Of a DNA stretch of 64,000 nucleotides, positions 1 through 13,014 are shown in pieces (position 1 is the first letter of the stretch; each line of letters opens with the position of its first letter). The stretch lies in NCBI GenBank assembly GCA_023935145.1, contig CM043699.1, forward strand, positions 131,758,536-131,822,535, written 5' to 3'. Origin of the DNA: Bretschneidera sinensis. Taxonomy: Eukaryota; Streptophyta; Magnoliopsida; Brassicales; Akaniaceae. The position numbers and the translations under genes were made by a program. The notes beneath the pieces are model-generated. The model was not told the origin of the DNA. It saw nothing but the letters and a program-made list of their open reading frames with translations, and searched no databases.

Positions 1-119
1 TCTCTCTCACTATCCCACTCGAACTTAATTTTTCTACTTTCCTTATCTCTTTTATCTTCAACTCATGTTGATTTTCTATATTTGGCATGCTTTTAGGTAA
101 GAAAATATATAATTGTTAG

Positions 120-753
120 TATTAGAAAAATGAGAGTAAATGGTTATTTGAAAACCCAAAAGGCATTAGTTTAAATCAAATGGTTTTGATTTAAATAGAA
201 AAGGTGTGAGATTAAATCAAAAGGCATCAGATTAAATCAAAGATTGTGATTTAAACATAAAAGGGGTGAGATTTAATAATTGATTTTTAAACAGACACAA
301 TCTGGTCCGTTAAAAACTAACAGACATGATCGTAAAACTCTCATTAAATCTGGAAAAATAATGCCTTTCCAACTGGAAAACATGACTTTCCAGAACCATT
401 TGAAGAGGTGCTTCTGCACCTATAAATATCCATCACTTCCCACTTTATAATACAATTCTTTTTTTTCGTTATTTCTTTTTTCTTTCTTATCTATTTTCTC
501 TCAAAACACTGCCATAATATTTCAGTATTTCAAAGCATGATTAAATCGAAAGTTCTTCAGATTTTAATGTCTACAGACTTCAAGTTTGAGACTTGGTTGT
601 ATCCTAGAGGACTATTAGTCTGTAACCCATAGCAAACTTGTTTATACAAGTGGGGATGAATAAAGCCTTAAAGACAGTGTTTACTACTCTAAGTCTTGAT
701 TTTCATATTTTGTTCCAGTTCATAAAAAAAAAAAAAAAAAAAAAACTACAATA
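120..753 (+). repeat. Copia 5' LTR, left copy
   Basis: The LTR starts with TATTAG, a mutated TGTTAG (intact in the right copy at 51332), and ends near TACAATA where the 3' LTR has TACAACA. A TATA-like CTATAAATA is near 421. A run of about 24 A (724-745) near the end is longer than in the other LTRs. Its small differences from the 3' LTR are shared with the right copy's 5' LTR, which marks them as older than the duplication. Confidence 0.8.
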
Positions 754-782
754 ATTTTAAGTCTTTATTTCTGTCCAACAAA

Positions 783-1440
783 ATGGAGACGAAATCATTC
801 AAGGTGATAAATCAAGATTTCGTCAAGCTAGATAGATTCGATGAAAATAATTTCAGTCGGTGGCAAGACAAGATTATGTTCTTGCTTACTGCGTTGAAAA
901 TTTCTTATATACTAGATTTGAATTTGCGACCCATTCACAAACATCAAATCGACTCGTAATATTTGGAGTGTTCTTGAGTACAAATACAAAGCGGAAAAAG
1001 AAGGTACGAATAAGTATTTAGTTTCCAAGTACTTTGGTTTCAAATTTTTTGACAATAAACCTATCTTAGAACAAGTGCACGAATTACAAGTTATTGTCAA
1101 TAAACTCCGAGCTTTAAAAATTGTTTTGCCTGAATCATTCCAAGTGTGGGCTATTATAGCTAAACTTTCCCTTTCTTGGAAAGATTATGGAAAAAGATTG
1201 TTGTACAAATCTGAGGATTATACTTTATAACAAATTAAAAAAAAGCATCTCCGTATTGAAAAAGAGTCAAGTTTGCGTGATAAAAGTAGTAATGTTCAAA
1301 ATGGTCATAAAGTGCATCATGTGGAGGCAAGCAAAACTAAAAAGCATGCTTTACAAGTGAAAGCTGGAAGAAAATTTAAAAAGACTACAAGAAATAATAA
1401 AGGGAAAGATAATTTGATTATGTGTGCAGTGGTATGCAAA
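783..1440 (+). pseudogene. Copia gag relic
   Basis: The frame opens with ATG at 783 and reads METKSFKVINQDFVKLDRF, a typical start of plant Copia gag (UBN2-type). It reaches TAA at 957, then continues in the +1 frame with a YKAEKEGTNKYLVSKYF-like stretch and a LPESFQVWAIIAKLS-like segment. A further stop lies near 1228, after which a basic lysine-rich tail continues in another frame. The product would be a capsid protein for retroelement particles. Two frame lesions and the stop make it non-functional. No CCHC zinc knuckle is seen, probably lost with the downstream deletion. Confidence 0.8.
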
Positions 1441-2655
1441 TTTAATTATTTTGAAAACGAAAGTGGATATGGAATACATTTGAGGATGACAATAACATGT
1501 CAATTCGTTTGGTTTTTTTTGTTAAATTTGTGAGGCCATTTGACTTGTTTGTATTTAAATTTATAATTTAATTTGGTTGATTAAATTATTTAGTGACACT
1601 ATAAATATACATAAGATGTTAAATTGAGATTTATTATAAATTTATAGCAAAAGTCACTATGAACATTTATTGCTATAGCTTATTTGTGTGCATGAGTTGT
1701 CGTCAAATAAATTTTGACTTTAAAAGGCATGGTTATATATCTATCTAGTGGGAATGGATTTATTCGTGAAAAAAAATTAATGTTCAAATGAAAATATCTT
1801 GCTTGAGATGTTACTGTTACGTATAATAAACATGAAGCTAATAAATTTCTATGTTTGAGCGTACATCTTTAAGACATAATATGAATACGAGCAACATTGT
1901 GTTAAAACAAAATGATAGGGGTTGTTTTGGTTTGTGCATAGAAACTCACATGATTAATTAACAAGTGTAAGAAGAATTAATTGTAGATGCACACATGAAA
2001 AATGACATTTCTAAAAGTGGTGAGTGAGGACGTCATATAACCCAAACATTGTGATCACCATGAGTGTTATTGTATGTGTATCTTAATGACAAAGACATGG
2101 TGATGTGTATGGTTATATTGAACAGATCCTAATAATGAATCAGAGAGTTCGACCACTTGTTTCAGACAAAGTAAGAGTGTTCGTACTGATAAATGTGTGG
2201 GTGTAGAGTTTTGATATTCAATATCAAAATTGGGCTTCGTTTGTATGATTCAATTCCTCAAGCTACTTGTTTATGGCCACATTGAGTAGTAACTTGTGTA
2301 TTCAAAAATAACACACGTAGTAGAAATGTGAGTCATTTCTTTGTTTAACAATAAAATAATTAACTTGTTATTGTTAATGTAAAGAATTTATTACATTTCA
2401 AATGGTGGGGTGTTAGTTATATTATAAAATCCCAGAAAATTTGTGAGATGTCTATATTTATATGTTGAAAATATGTTGATCCTTCAAACTAATATAATTT
2501 ATGTGTAAATAAAACTAAAATATATCTATCTTCTATGTTTAAAAATTGAAAAACTTTAATGAGATATATATTATCTTAGAATTAGAAAGTATAGTGTGGT
2601 TATGCTTTGAGTACTTTATAGTACATTACGAGAATATACAAGTTTACTAGAATCT
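1441..2655 (+). other. Non-coding interior of the Copia element
   Basis: This 1.2-kb AT-rich stretch replaces where protease, integrase and RT should be. I find no recognisable pol motifs and no ORF worth calling. It is retained almost unchanged in the right copy (about 52640-53830), so it was part of the element when the segment duplicated. It may be very decayed pol sequence or unrelated captured DNA. Confidence 0.5.
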
Positions 2656-3190
2656 TTGGTTACCTAGAAGAAATCATAGATTTGATTTGAACCGATTGTA
2701 TCAAGGGATACATTGATGCTATGATAATCCGGTTGTATCAAGAGGATACACCGATGCTCTTCGGATGACGAGAGTAAAAGATATAAAACACCTAGAAGGA
2801 GGTGATGCTTCTTGGAAGAGCAAGAAACAAACTTGTATGTCTCACACAATGAAATCTGAATTAATTGCCTCGACAGCAATTGAGAAAAAATGTTGAATGG
2901 ATTAATTAAAAATTTATTGTTGAAAATAAATTTTGTGGCCACATCCTATGCATTTAAAAGCCATACTTTGCAATAATGAATTTTTGTAAGAGATACGTTA
3001 AATAGTAAGTCTAGACATATCAGTCTTAGACATGAGTATGTGAGACAATTGATACAAGATGATATCATTAAAATTGTCTATGTAAAGTCAAGTAAGAACT
3101 TGACTGGTCCACTTACTAAGGCACTCGCAAGAGACCTAGTAAGTAATATATATAGAGAGATGCGACTTAAACCATTTAAAAGTCAACAGT
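2656..3190 (+). pseudogene. Copia RNase H / pol 3' end relic
   Basis: Translation across frames gives SWKSKKQTCMSHTMKSELIA near 2810-2865, the known Copia RNase H motif (usually S-W-x-S-x-x-Q-x-x-V-A-x-S-T-x-E-A-E). It is followed by a NSKSRHISLRHEYVRQLI segment and the end motif KSSKNLTGPLTKALARDLV near 3090-3140. Stops (for example TGA after KKC at about 2893) and frame changes break it. It is the only recognisable part of pol. The matching right-copy relic is at about 53840-54365. Confidence 0.85.
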
Positions 3191-3726
3191 GATGGCAACC
3201 CAACCTAATGCTAGTAGACCACTAGTCCTAGGTTTTAATGGGTAATAACAAGTTACTGTGATTGACTGTTGATATTAACACAAAGTTGGCCTATAATTGA
3301 GAAAGAGAATATCGTCCGTTACGTTTTTTAGCATGACTTAAACTCTTGATGAAGTTATAAAATGCGTTCTAGTAACGAAAACACAATAGAAACTTCACCT
3401 ATATGAACAAAATAGTGGTGCCACTTTTTATAGAGAATTATGGTTTGCTTTTTTTAGGTTCATGAAACTAGGATATAGCACATGGCCATAGTGCTAAGTG
3501 AAAATAAATTCTCACCGAAATAAGAGAATTGTTTATGTGTAGTGGCTCTGGTCGTATCATATAGGAATGTTGGTTTAATCTAAAGGACACCATTCATTTC
3601 GATATATTTTGAGTTGTTTACACTAATAGAAGGTTTTAAATTGAAAGATACATTCTTTATGCATACAAGACTCGTAGATATTGCGATAATATTTTTCAAA
3701 ATTGGTTTTTCAAACAAGTGGGAGAT

Positions 3727-4347
3727 TGTTAGAAAAATGAGAGCAAGGGTTGTTTGAAAACCCAAAAAGCATTAGTTTAAATCAAATGGTTTTGATTTAT
3801 ATAGAAAAGGTGTGAGATTAAATCAAAATGCATCAGTTTAAATTAAAGGTTATGATTTAAACATAAAAAGTGTGGATTTAATAATTAATTTTTAAACAGA
3901 CACGATCTAGTCCGTTAAAAACTAATAGACATGATCGTAAGACTCTCATTAAATCTGAAAAAAAAAAATCATGTCTTCCCAACTAGAAAAACATGACTTT
4001 CCAAAACCATTTGAAGAGGCGCTTCTACATCTATAAATACCCATCATTTCCCACTTTCATAATACAATTCTTTTTTTTCATTCTTTCTTCTCTCTTTTTC
4101 TCTCAAAACCTTTTCATAATATTTTAGTATTTCAAAGCAGAATTAAATCGGAAGTTCTTCAGATTTTGCTATATGCAAACTTCAAGTTTGAAACTTGGTT
4201 GTATCCTGGAGGACTATTCGTCTATAAGCCATAGCAAATTTGTTTATACCAGGGATGATGAATAAAGCCTTAAAGATAGTGTTTACTGCACGCCTCTAAA
4301 TCTTGATTTTCATATTCTATTCCAGTTTAGAAAAAAAAATTACAACA
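3727..4347 (+). repeat. Copia 3' LTR, left copy
   Basis: Begins with TGTTAG directly after the polypurine tract and ends TACAACA. About 621 bp. It shares variants with the right copy's 3' LTR (for example GATTTATATAG where the 5' LTRs have GATTTAAATAG). It lies about 1.5 kb upstream of the left ACO start codon, in the same orientation. Confidence 0.85.
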
Positions 4348-4407
4348 GTTAACGTATTGTTTTATCACATAAAATAGCATATCAACACGCACATGTTGAG
4401 ATGCTAG

Positions 4408-5189
4408 TATATAATTAAGCCTGTAGATCCTTTTGGTATTTGCCCCTTAAAATGTCTGAAAATTCTTTACTTAAATATATAATTTAAATATTTAAATAGA
4501 GTTAGAAATGTAACCCAATTTAATCAAACTTTTCACATTTTTCTCTCATGTTTTTCTCTCCTGTTTTTCTCTCCCTCGGTATCCCACTCAGATTTAATTA
4601 CCTCACTCTCCTTATTACTCTCATCTTCGACCCACTCCTTATCACATAAAAAAGAAAAGCAAAAGAGATGTAAAAAGCCTTTTCTTAATTTTCAAACATT
4701 AAGAATGGCGAGGTGGCTCAATTTGGTCCAATTATCTTATACTTAAAAAGAAATATAGATACTAAAATCAAATTGAACATCGAATTGATCGAGATATCGA
4801 ATCATTAATTTATTGGTCAAATTAGTAAGTCAATAAAAACTATATAATAATATTATGATAAAATAGTTGTTAAATTATTTTTTTTATAAAGACATAATCA
4901 TCAAATTAGATGAAAAAAGTTTTTTCATTCAATTTTTAGTTTCAATTAAAACAAAGTAAATTGGGGAGGTTGAGCTGAGAGCAAACCCCAAATTGCTAAA
5001 CCACTAATATCTCTCTTAAATATGATGTTTGAATAGGAAATTAGGGGATTTCATATGCTATGACAAGTATAACCTTAATGCATTAGAGTTAAAACCAAAA
5101 AAAAAAAAAAATTTAAAGTTAACTTGTAATTTTGGTCATTTGGATAGAAATTGCTCTATTAAAATCGGATTGAATTGGTGTCCTATTCT

Positions 5190-5190
<1 letters not shown>
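4408..5190. other. Intergenic segment present only in the left unit
   Basis: Most of this AT-rich stretch (about 4369-5158) is absent from the right unit, where the Copia 3' flank joins directly to sequence equivalent to 5159. Bases about 4450-4640 resemble the Helitron-like repeat again (TTTTTCTCTC and TATCCCACTC blocks), so a second, degraded copy is nested here. No credible gene is visible. Confidence 0.6.
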
Positions 5191-7467
<2,277 letters not shown>

Positions 7468-8310
7468 ATAGCTAGTAATTAGACTAGATGACGCAGTTGT
7501 ATGTTACTAAAAGTTTAATTTTTTTATTGGTAAATTGGTGGGGGAGTCGGATTGAATCCGGGTTTGGGGTCAAGAGGTTGCTCTCGTTCAAAGCTGAAAT
7601 TCATGTGAGCAAGTTTGAAGATTAATTAGGAGATCTAAGCTTGCTGTTTGTGTAAGTCAGAGCTTATGGTCTTATACTATAGTGCCAAGTGGGTATGGAT
7701 TTATTTTGTAGACAGTAACAAAAAGGGTGGCTTTTTTCACGGCCAATAAAGTATGCATTCCCGTGGAAATAGACCACCCTAACAAAAGTTGTTATTCCAG
7801 AATATTATCATTCTAATAAGGAAATTCGTCCAATTGTTTCTTTCTCTTCATTTGTTTATGTGCTGGTGCTAGTTCTGTTCCTAGAAGGAACCAAAAAAGT
7901 TACATGTAAAGGAATGGTTGGTTGCATGATTTATATATAGAATTAATATACAGTTAAATTCCAACTCTTGCTTCAAGTCCCATGAAAAAACAGACTCAAA
8001 GATAATACAAACAAATATTTTTTTTAACCTTCTAAAAAAGGTTAACCATGTATATCAAGAGGACTGAATATAGGAAGTGTCTGTAAGGAGATTTCTCAAA
8101 AACAAACTCATCCTTTGATGGTGTTTCAAGACTGGCCGAATAGGAAGTTCACAGGCCAACATTAAGAGCGTGCAAGTACATTGAGTCGCTGCGTGCTGTC
8201 ACCAAAATCGTGATGACAACATCGATGAAGACGGGTAAAAGGCTTGGGTTTGGGTTGCCACCAAGATTTGCATCTGTCCATCGTTCCACACTCTAAGTCG
8301 ATCAACAAAC
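7468..8310 (+). other. ACO 3' UTR and duplicated downstream flank, left
   Basis: Sequence here is nearly identical to 57823-58690 for several hundred bases, then diverges more. It holds the 3' UTR and perhaps the polyadenylation region (AATAAAG at about 7746). Compared with the right copy, it lacks about 29 bp near 8011. No separate gene is visible. Confidence 0.6.
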
Positions 8311-8580
8311 GACTTAGAGTAGAACAAAGATAGAAACAGTAGTACAATGAAACCACCCATTAGCATATGGTGCCATGTTTTTGTGATTTAGAATTACATT
8401 TATTTTTTTTGCTAATACAAATGGATCAAGAAAAAGAGTAGAACAAAGATAGAAACCATGTGTATATGGCGCTCTCCTTGAGATGACCTTTGATCTAAAG
8501 GCTGCGTTTACTTTACTCTTGGGGAAAATGGGCTTATGCTTATTTATACTGGAGTACTAGAAAACAAGAGGGGGAACATC

Positions 8581-9687
8581 TTATGGAGTCTGTGCTTCTA
8601 AGAAAGCATTGAAGTCCTCCCTAGCCTTGCGCAAGCGAGGTGTAATGCAAGATGCAGGAGAGGCTGGGCATGATGTTGGTGATGATGTTGAAAACCGAAC
8701 ATGGCGAAGAGATTCACCTGATGTCCTGGCTGCACATTTTAAACCATTCTTAAGAACCCCTTTCACATCCTTGTCAAAGACGAAAGCAGCAGAAACCGGA
8801 GAATGAGCATCATTCACTCCACTTCTGATAAACTCCAATGGCAAATCAAAGTACAGGTTCATGGATTCTCCTTCTTCATCCTGTATTATGGCCGATGACG
8901 CCCATGATCCACACTCAAATTTCTCCAAGGAAACTGTCCTGGAAATCACATTTTCCATCACCACAGTCTCCTCGTTTATTGCTCTTACAGGCTTTCCCTT
9001 GCCAAAGCCTGGGAGGTACAAGCAAAGGGCACCACATTTAAATCCATCCTCATAAGAATCCATCTTCTTACCACTCTTACGATGATCTCTGTTAGCCTCA
9101 GTTTTCAAGAAGCTGCCATGATGCTTGATGATATCTTTTTCATTACAAGCATTTGGTTTATGCAAACAACGATCCAATTCATCTGCTGATGGTGTACTTG
9201 CTCTTCCTTCACCACAAGACTTGCTCCTCTGGAAAGTGGTATCATCTTGCACAAGACTGAGATGCGAGTGTTGGTGGCTCAGATTGTCGACTTGACGTGG
9301 AGATGCTTGACTTTTCCATTTCTTCTCAGACAGAATTGAGCTGAATCGAGGAGATGAGGTCGCCGAGTTTGGGAGGCTGCAGCTTAAGAACTTGGATTTT
9401 GCAGGTTGCAGAGACGGTGGAAATGGCACAGCAGCGTCTTGTGGAGGTGAGATAACAGGAGTCAACATCAGATTAAAGCTTGCTTCTCTCACCGATGATC
9501 CTCCCAATGATATTGGATCCACGGATATCTGCTTTTCCCTTTGTAGGCTCTCCTTTTTTACCAGGGTTTTAGGTTCTTCCCTGGCCAAAAATTTTAACTC
9601 ATGGCAATAATCATCGTAGATTTCATCTGGTTCTCGGCCGTAACTGTTAGTTGTCGGACGAACTACTTCTGAAACTGGAGGCGCCAT
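8581..9687 (-). CDS. Conserved plant protein of unknown function, 368 aa, single exon
   Basis: An uninterrupted frame from ATG at 9687 (context AAAATCATGG, favourable) to TGA-side end at 8581. The protein is serine-rich and mostly low in predicted structure. Visible blocks are an acidic N-terminal REPDEIYDDYCHELKFL, a GALCLYLPGFGKGKPVR stretch near residues 217-233, a MNLYFDLPLEF block near 280-290, a SPVSAAFVFDKDVKGVL block, and a C-terminal RLRKAREDFNAFLEAQ. I see no signal peptide, membrane helix or catalytic motif. The codons and lack of stops suggest a real gene; I do not recognise a named family and assign no function. It lies in the left-only segment, tail-to-tail with ACO. It could be a retrocopy, but no poly-A or flanking duplication shows that. 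Confidence 0.8.
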   Translation of the reverse strand: MAPPVSEVVRPTTNSYGREPDEIYDDYCHELKFLAREEPKTLVKKESLQREKQISVDPISLGGSSVREASFNLMLTPVISPPQDAAVPFPPSLQPAKSKFLSCSLPNSATSSPRFSSILSEKKWKSQASPRQVDNLSHQHSHLSLVQDDTTFQRSKSCGEGRASTPSADELDRCLHKPNACNEKDIIKHHGSFLKTEANRDHRKSGKKMDSYEDGFKCGALCLYLPGFGKGKPVRAINEETVVMENVISRTVSLEKFECGSWASSAIIQDEEGESMNLYFDLPLEFIRSGVNDAHSPVSAAFVFDKDVKGVLKNGLKCAARTSGESLRHVRFSTSSPTSCPASPASCITPRLRKAREDFNAFLEAQTP

Positions 9688-10470
9688 GATTTTGAAGGGC
9701 AGAAACTAATGAGGATGATGCAAGGAGATGGTAACTACTTAAAAGGTGTAAGAATATGCATGAACAAGTAAGACGTGGGCAGCATGTCTATCGCATCTTA
9801 GTACTGATTTCCATGTTCCATCTCTTTGCTCCACATAGGAGGCAAATGGATATAATAATATCAAGGGGTGCTAATGCCACACTACTTTTGACTAGATCCA
9901 CATTATAAGACTATGAAAAGACACTTTTATCCATAGTTTTTGGCTGATAAAGTTTGTACAGAGTGCTGATTATGGGTGAAATTGTCTTTTCCTGTTTTTA
10001 TACGGTGGATTCAGCCAAAAGCACTGTCTTCAGTGCCATCCTAAAATATCAAAATGTATCTAATATAAAAATCATCAAAAAGGTTAGATGCTAAAACTAT
10101 TGAGAGCTGACCTGCTGAGGGTCTTATGGACCGCAAAAATCTAAGTTCCCTCCATCAAGACAGAAAAAATGTGCTTGCACGAACCCACAACACAAAATTA
10201 CAAAGGTTTGATGTTCTTACATCAGTGCAATCAATACATGCAAGAATCTAAGGCAATAAATATCAGGCTGTTTCCTCACGTATAAGATGGGAAATAAAAA
10301 AATAAATAAAAAGGTTAACAAACAACCCACCAGGGCCAGATCTTTGTAGGATTAAATTCATAAGAAATTATTATTTCATTTCTTGATAAGGATTTACAAC
10401 CTCAACTGAAAGCAATTGATGCTGTTTGATCTGAGAGTATACATCGCAGTTAATTGTGAAGACAAAATTT
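9688..10470. other. Intergenic region
   Basis: This holds the promoter and 5' UTR of the 368-aa gene (minus strand) and, at its right end, the probable 3' UTR of the truncated gene at 10471. No clear TATA box is visible close to 9687. No repeat or further gene was recognised. Confidence 0.4.
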
Positions 10471-11278
10471 CTACTGGAGAGAATTATAAAATAAAATCAA
10501 TACTACAGAGATACCGATGATTACTGGAAAAGCTGTGACTAAATACAGTGCTCCATAACCCTGCAAAACATTAGCTTCCCATGTTACAACCTCAACAATT
10601 ATATAATGCAGAAATTTTAGAAATAGAAACGAAAAGCTCCTAAAAAATTTGTCTACTCTCAAATGAATGATGATGAAAGTGAAGCCAAGGTCCTTAACAA
10701 TTTCATAGTAGTCAGTCATTATTAGAATTTTTTTTTTTTTTTTATCTTAGAACAAATATTTTATAAAATATTAGATAAATATGGCCAAGGTGTTCCATGG
10801 CTTTTTTTAGTGAACTTTTATTTTAGAACTAAAATTTTGTAATATGTTACAGAGGATCAATTATTATTAGAACAACGTGAAAACATTAGTATTTACTAGC
10901 AACTATGAACATAGACAACCAGTTTTATTGTTCTCAGATCTTTTGGAATTTGACAACTGTAGCAGCTGTTACTTATGAGGGGATCAGCAAGAGCCAAAGA
11001 TATTTAGCAAAGGAAGGTAAATAGCCAAAGTCCAAATTGCAGAAACTGACATATGATATGATTTCAATGAAAGATATATAGCTAAATTAAAGACAACAGT
11101 CAAGGAAACAAACCACAGCGGAAGGCACTTCCGTTTCATCACTGACATCAGCATCATCTATTTCAGCAGCTGAATCCCAATCAATGTTCAGTCTCTTAGC
11201 AGCCACTTCAGGATCCACTCCAGTGTCTGTAGCTTTTGCATATAGGGATTTCCTTCGCTTTGCCTTTGGGACTTCCAC
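10471..11278 (-). pseudogene. 3' exons of a small membrane-protein gene, 5' part missing
   Basis: Two phase-0 exons are readable: 11278-11114 (55 codons, VEVPKAKRRKSLYAKATDTG then an acidic stretch) and 10560-10471 (29 codons plus TAG, GYGALYLVTAFPVIIGIS, one hydrophobic helix, ending FYNSLQ). Splice sites are AG before 11278, GT at 11113-11112 and AG before 10560. The upstream exon would need a start codon and perhaps a transit peptide, but none is seen up to 11738, where the left-only segment ends. The gene therefore looks cut off by the segment boundary. It resembles a small tail-anchored or plastid membrane protein; I do not know its name. Both exons are free of stops. Confidence 0.55.
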
Positions 11279-11738
11279 CTATTCAGGAAAAGACGACATG
11301 ACAAACAACTTTAGCTAGGCAAGTGAAGTGAGTATCACTGTATCAGTTTAACTGACATAATAAATCAGTGATGAGCCTTTGAATCTCTACAACATATTGT
11401 TTTCTCTATATAATAGTATGACAGATTTTCCGATGGTATAAAGCTTCTTGGGAAAAGGTTTGACTAAGGGCTAAATTAGTTCACCTAGTCATGGAAATTG
11501 AAAGACTTACTCAAAACACTGTAAAGTTGACGGAAGTTAAACCAAAGAAGGGGGATAATGTATAACCTATAAGTTTAATAATATTTTCAACGATTAAACA
11601 ATGTTTCTAGGAGATTTTCTAGCAAGTAGGTATATAAGTTGTAGAAAAAGCTTCTGCCTCTTAGATAGCCTATAATGCTCTGCTTTGTTGCCACCAAGAT
11701 TTGCCACCAAGACGGCTCATTCTTGTCTCACATCCGAT

Positions 11739-13014
11739 CAAAGTGCATCGTGAATGTTATTCATTATTCTCATAATAATTTTTTATGTGAAAATATGAGA
11801 TGAATGAATAATGCTCTTGATCTTTTACACGAAATTTGATCTATTGTATACAACTAATCCATCTTATGATGAAACACATGCACCACTATTTAAAGAGTTA
11901 TGCATATGCACTACTACTGTTCCCTTCCCTAAAAGTGACTTCCAAACGCAGCAAAGCGAAGACAGCAGATGTGTGTAATTATATGTTATGGGAGATCACA
12001 ATTAAGTGTATCAACACATTTGCCTCACATGATAAGAAGTTTTTCTCCCTTTTTTTGCCCTTTTTCTTTTCTGTGTGGTGGTTATTTTGATAAACAATGT
12101 ATTTGAGTGATAAGATTATGAATTATTCTTAGGAAGAATGGAAGATGGAATAATATGAAACTATAAAATAGCAATTTTAGGATGACATTATTGTAATCCA
12201 CAGCAAACTTTCTTTTTTGATTTTGGTATCTAATGATCCACATAAGCATTCACCTGTATTAAGTGGAACAGCTAATAATCATGTAAAAGAATATATAAAT
12301 ATCAAATCTCTTTCTTACTTCTAATCATTATAAGAATGTAGTGATAACTCACATCCCATATCTCATGCTTATATTGTAATATCTCATGTTTATATTGTAA
12401 TAGAAAATATCATATCTTATAGGTAAGGTTTGACGATTTTCAAAGTAACTTCGGTAAGCATTCGTAATATTATAAATAACATCAGAACCAATCTGCTTTA
12501 CAAAATAAGGAAAACACATTTTTATTATGCCAATTACTAGTAATTAAAACTTCATAGAGAGAGGACAAATTAGTTTGGGTGGAACGAGGAATGTTTGGTT
12601 AAATCGGGTCTAAAACAGTAATTTTAAATTCGTTCGAAACTTCATTGATAATTTTAGATCCGATGTAATCAAGTATTTTTGAGGTGAAACACACCAAACA
12701 TCAAGATCTACAATTAATCATTTAACAATTCAAACAATAATCATTGAATCAAGGCTTTATGTTCTTGTTCAATGAGCTTAACAGAATCGTTGGCTTCGAA
12801 ATATACATATCTTTAATGGGGGCTCAATGAAATTGAGAATTGATACGATGTCTTTTTGCATTCTTGATTCAGTGCTCATACACTCAGAAAAAAATAACAA
12901 GGACATCTATTGGTATAAAGATTTTAATGTCTTTTGGAACTTACAGTATAATTTTCTAATCCAATAAATAAAGAAAAATATGACTAGGGAGCCTAGATCT
13001 TCGATTTATGCTTC
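11739..13014. other. Intergenic DNA shared with the right unit
   Basis: Bases about 11748-11900 and 12140-13014 match about 58707-58840 and 58850-59677 with scattered changes and small indels. An extra stretch of about 250 bp (about 11890-12135) is left-only. Homology stops exactly where the Tat LTR begins at 13015. No gene was recognised. Confidence 0.6.

Larger units (their letters stand above)
120..4347 (+). mobile_element. Decayed Copia-type LTR retrotransposon, left copy
   Basis: Two direct LTRs (120-753 and 3727-4347) flank a 3-kb interior with a gag relic at the 5' side and a Copia RNase H relic at the 3' side. The 3' LTR is preceded by the polypurine tract AAGTGGGAGAT, classical for plant Copia elements. 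Flanking bases GTTAG (115-119) and GTTAA (4348-4352) are a likely 5-bp target duplication with one change. Protease, integrase and most of RT are missing. I could not find a usual tRNA-Met primer binding site after the 5' LTR. The same deletions occur in the right copy at 51332-55505, so decay began before the duplication. Confidence 0.85.
1..4407 (+). mobile_element. Helitron-like repeat, left copy, split by a Copia element
   Basis: The 5' end lies outside the window; bases 1-119 and 4348-4407 are the two halves around a Copia insertion. The 3' end shows a 6-bp stem (TCAACA 4382-4387, TGTTGA 4394-4399), four spacer bases, then CTAG at 4404-4407 followed by T. This is the layout known for Helitron 3' ends. 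The right-hand paralogue at 51063 begins with TC after A, and a solitary relative lies at 49395-49785. No Rep/helicase is present, so this would be a short non-autonomous member of about 330 bp without the Copia. The family call is inference from termini only. Confidence 0.45.
8310..11738. other. 3.4-kb segment found only in the left unit
   Basis: Right-unit sequence runs from the equivalent of about 8310 straight to the equivalent of about 11738. The left segment carries a complete gene (8581-9687) and a truncated one (10471-11278). The 17-bp word TTGCCACCAAGATTTGC occurs near its left edge (8263-8279) and right edge (11689-11705), while the right unit has one mutated copy. A 22-bp direct repeat (agagtagaacaaagatagaa...) also recurs near 8317 and 8432. 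Insertion on the left and deletion on the right both remain possible. Confidence 0.65.
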
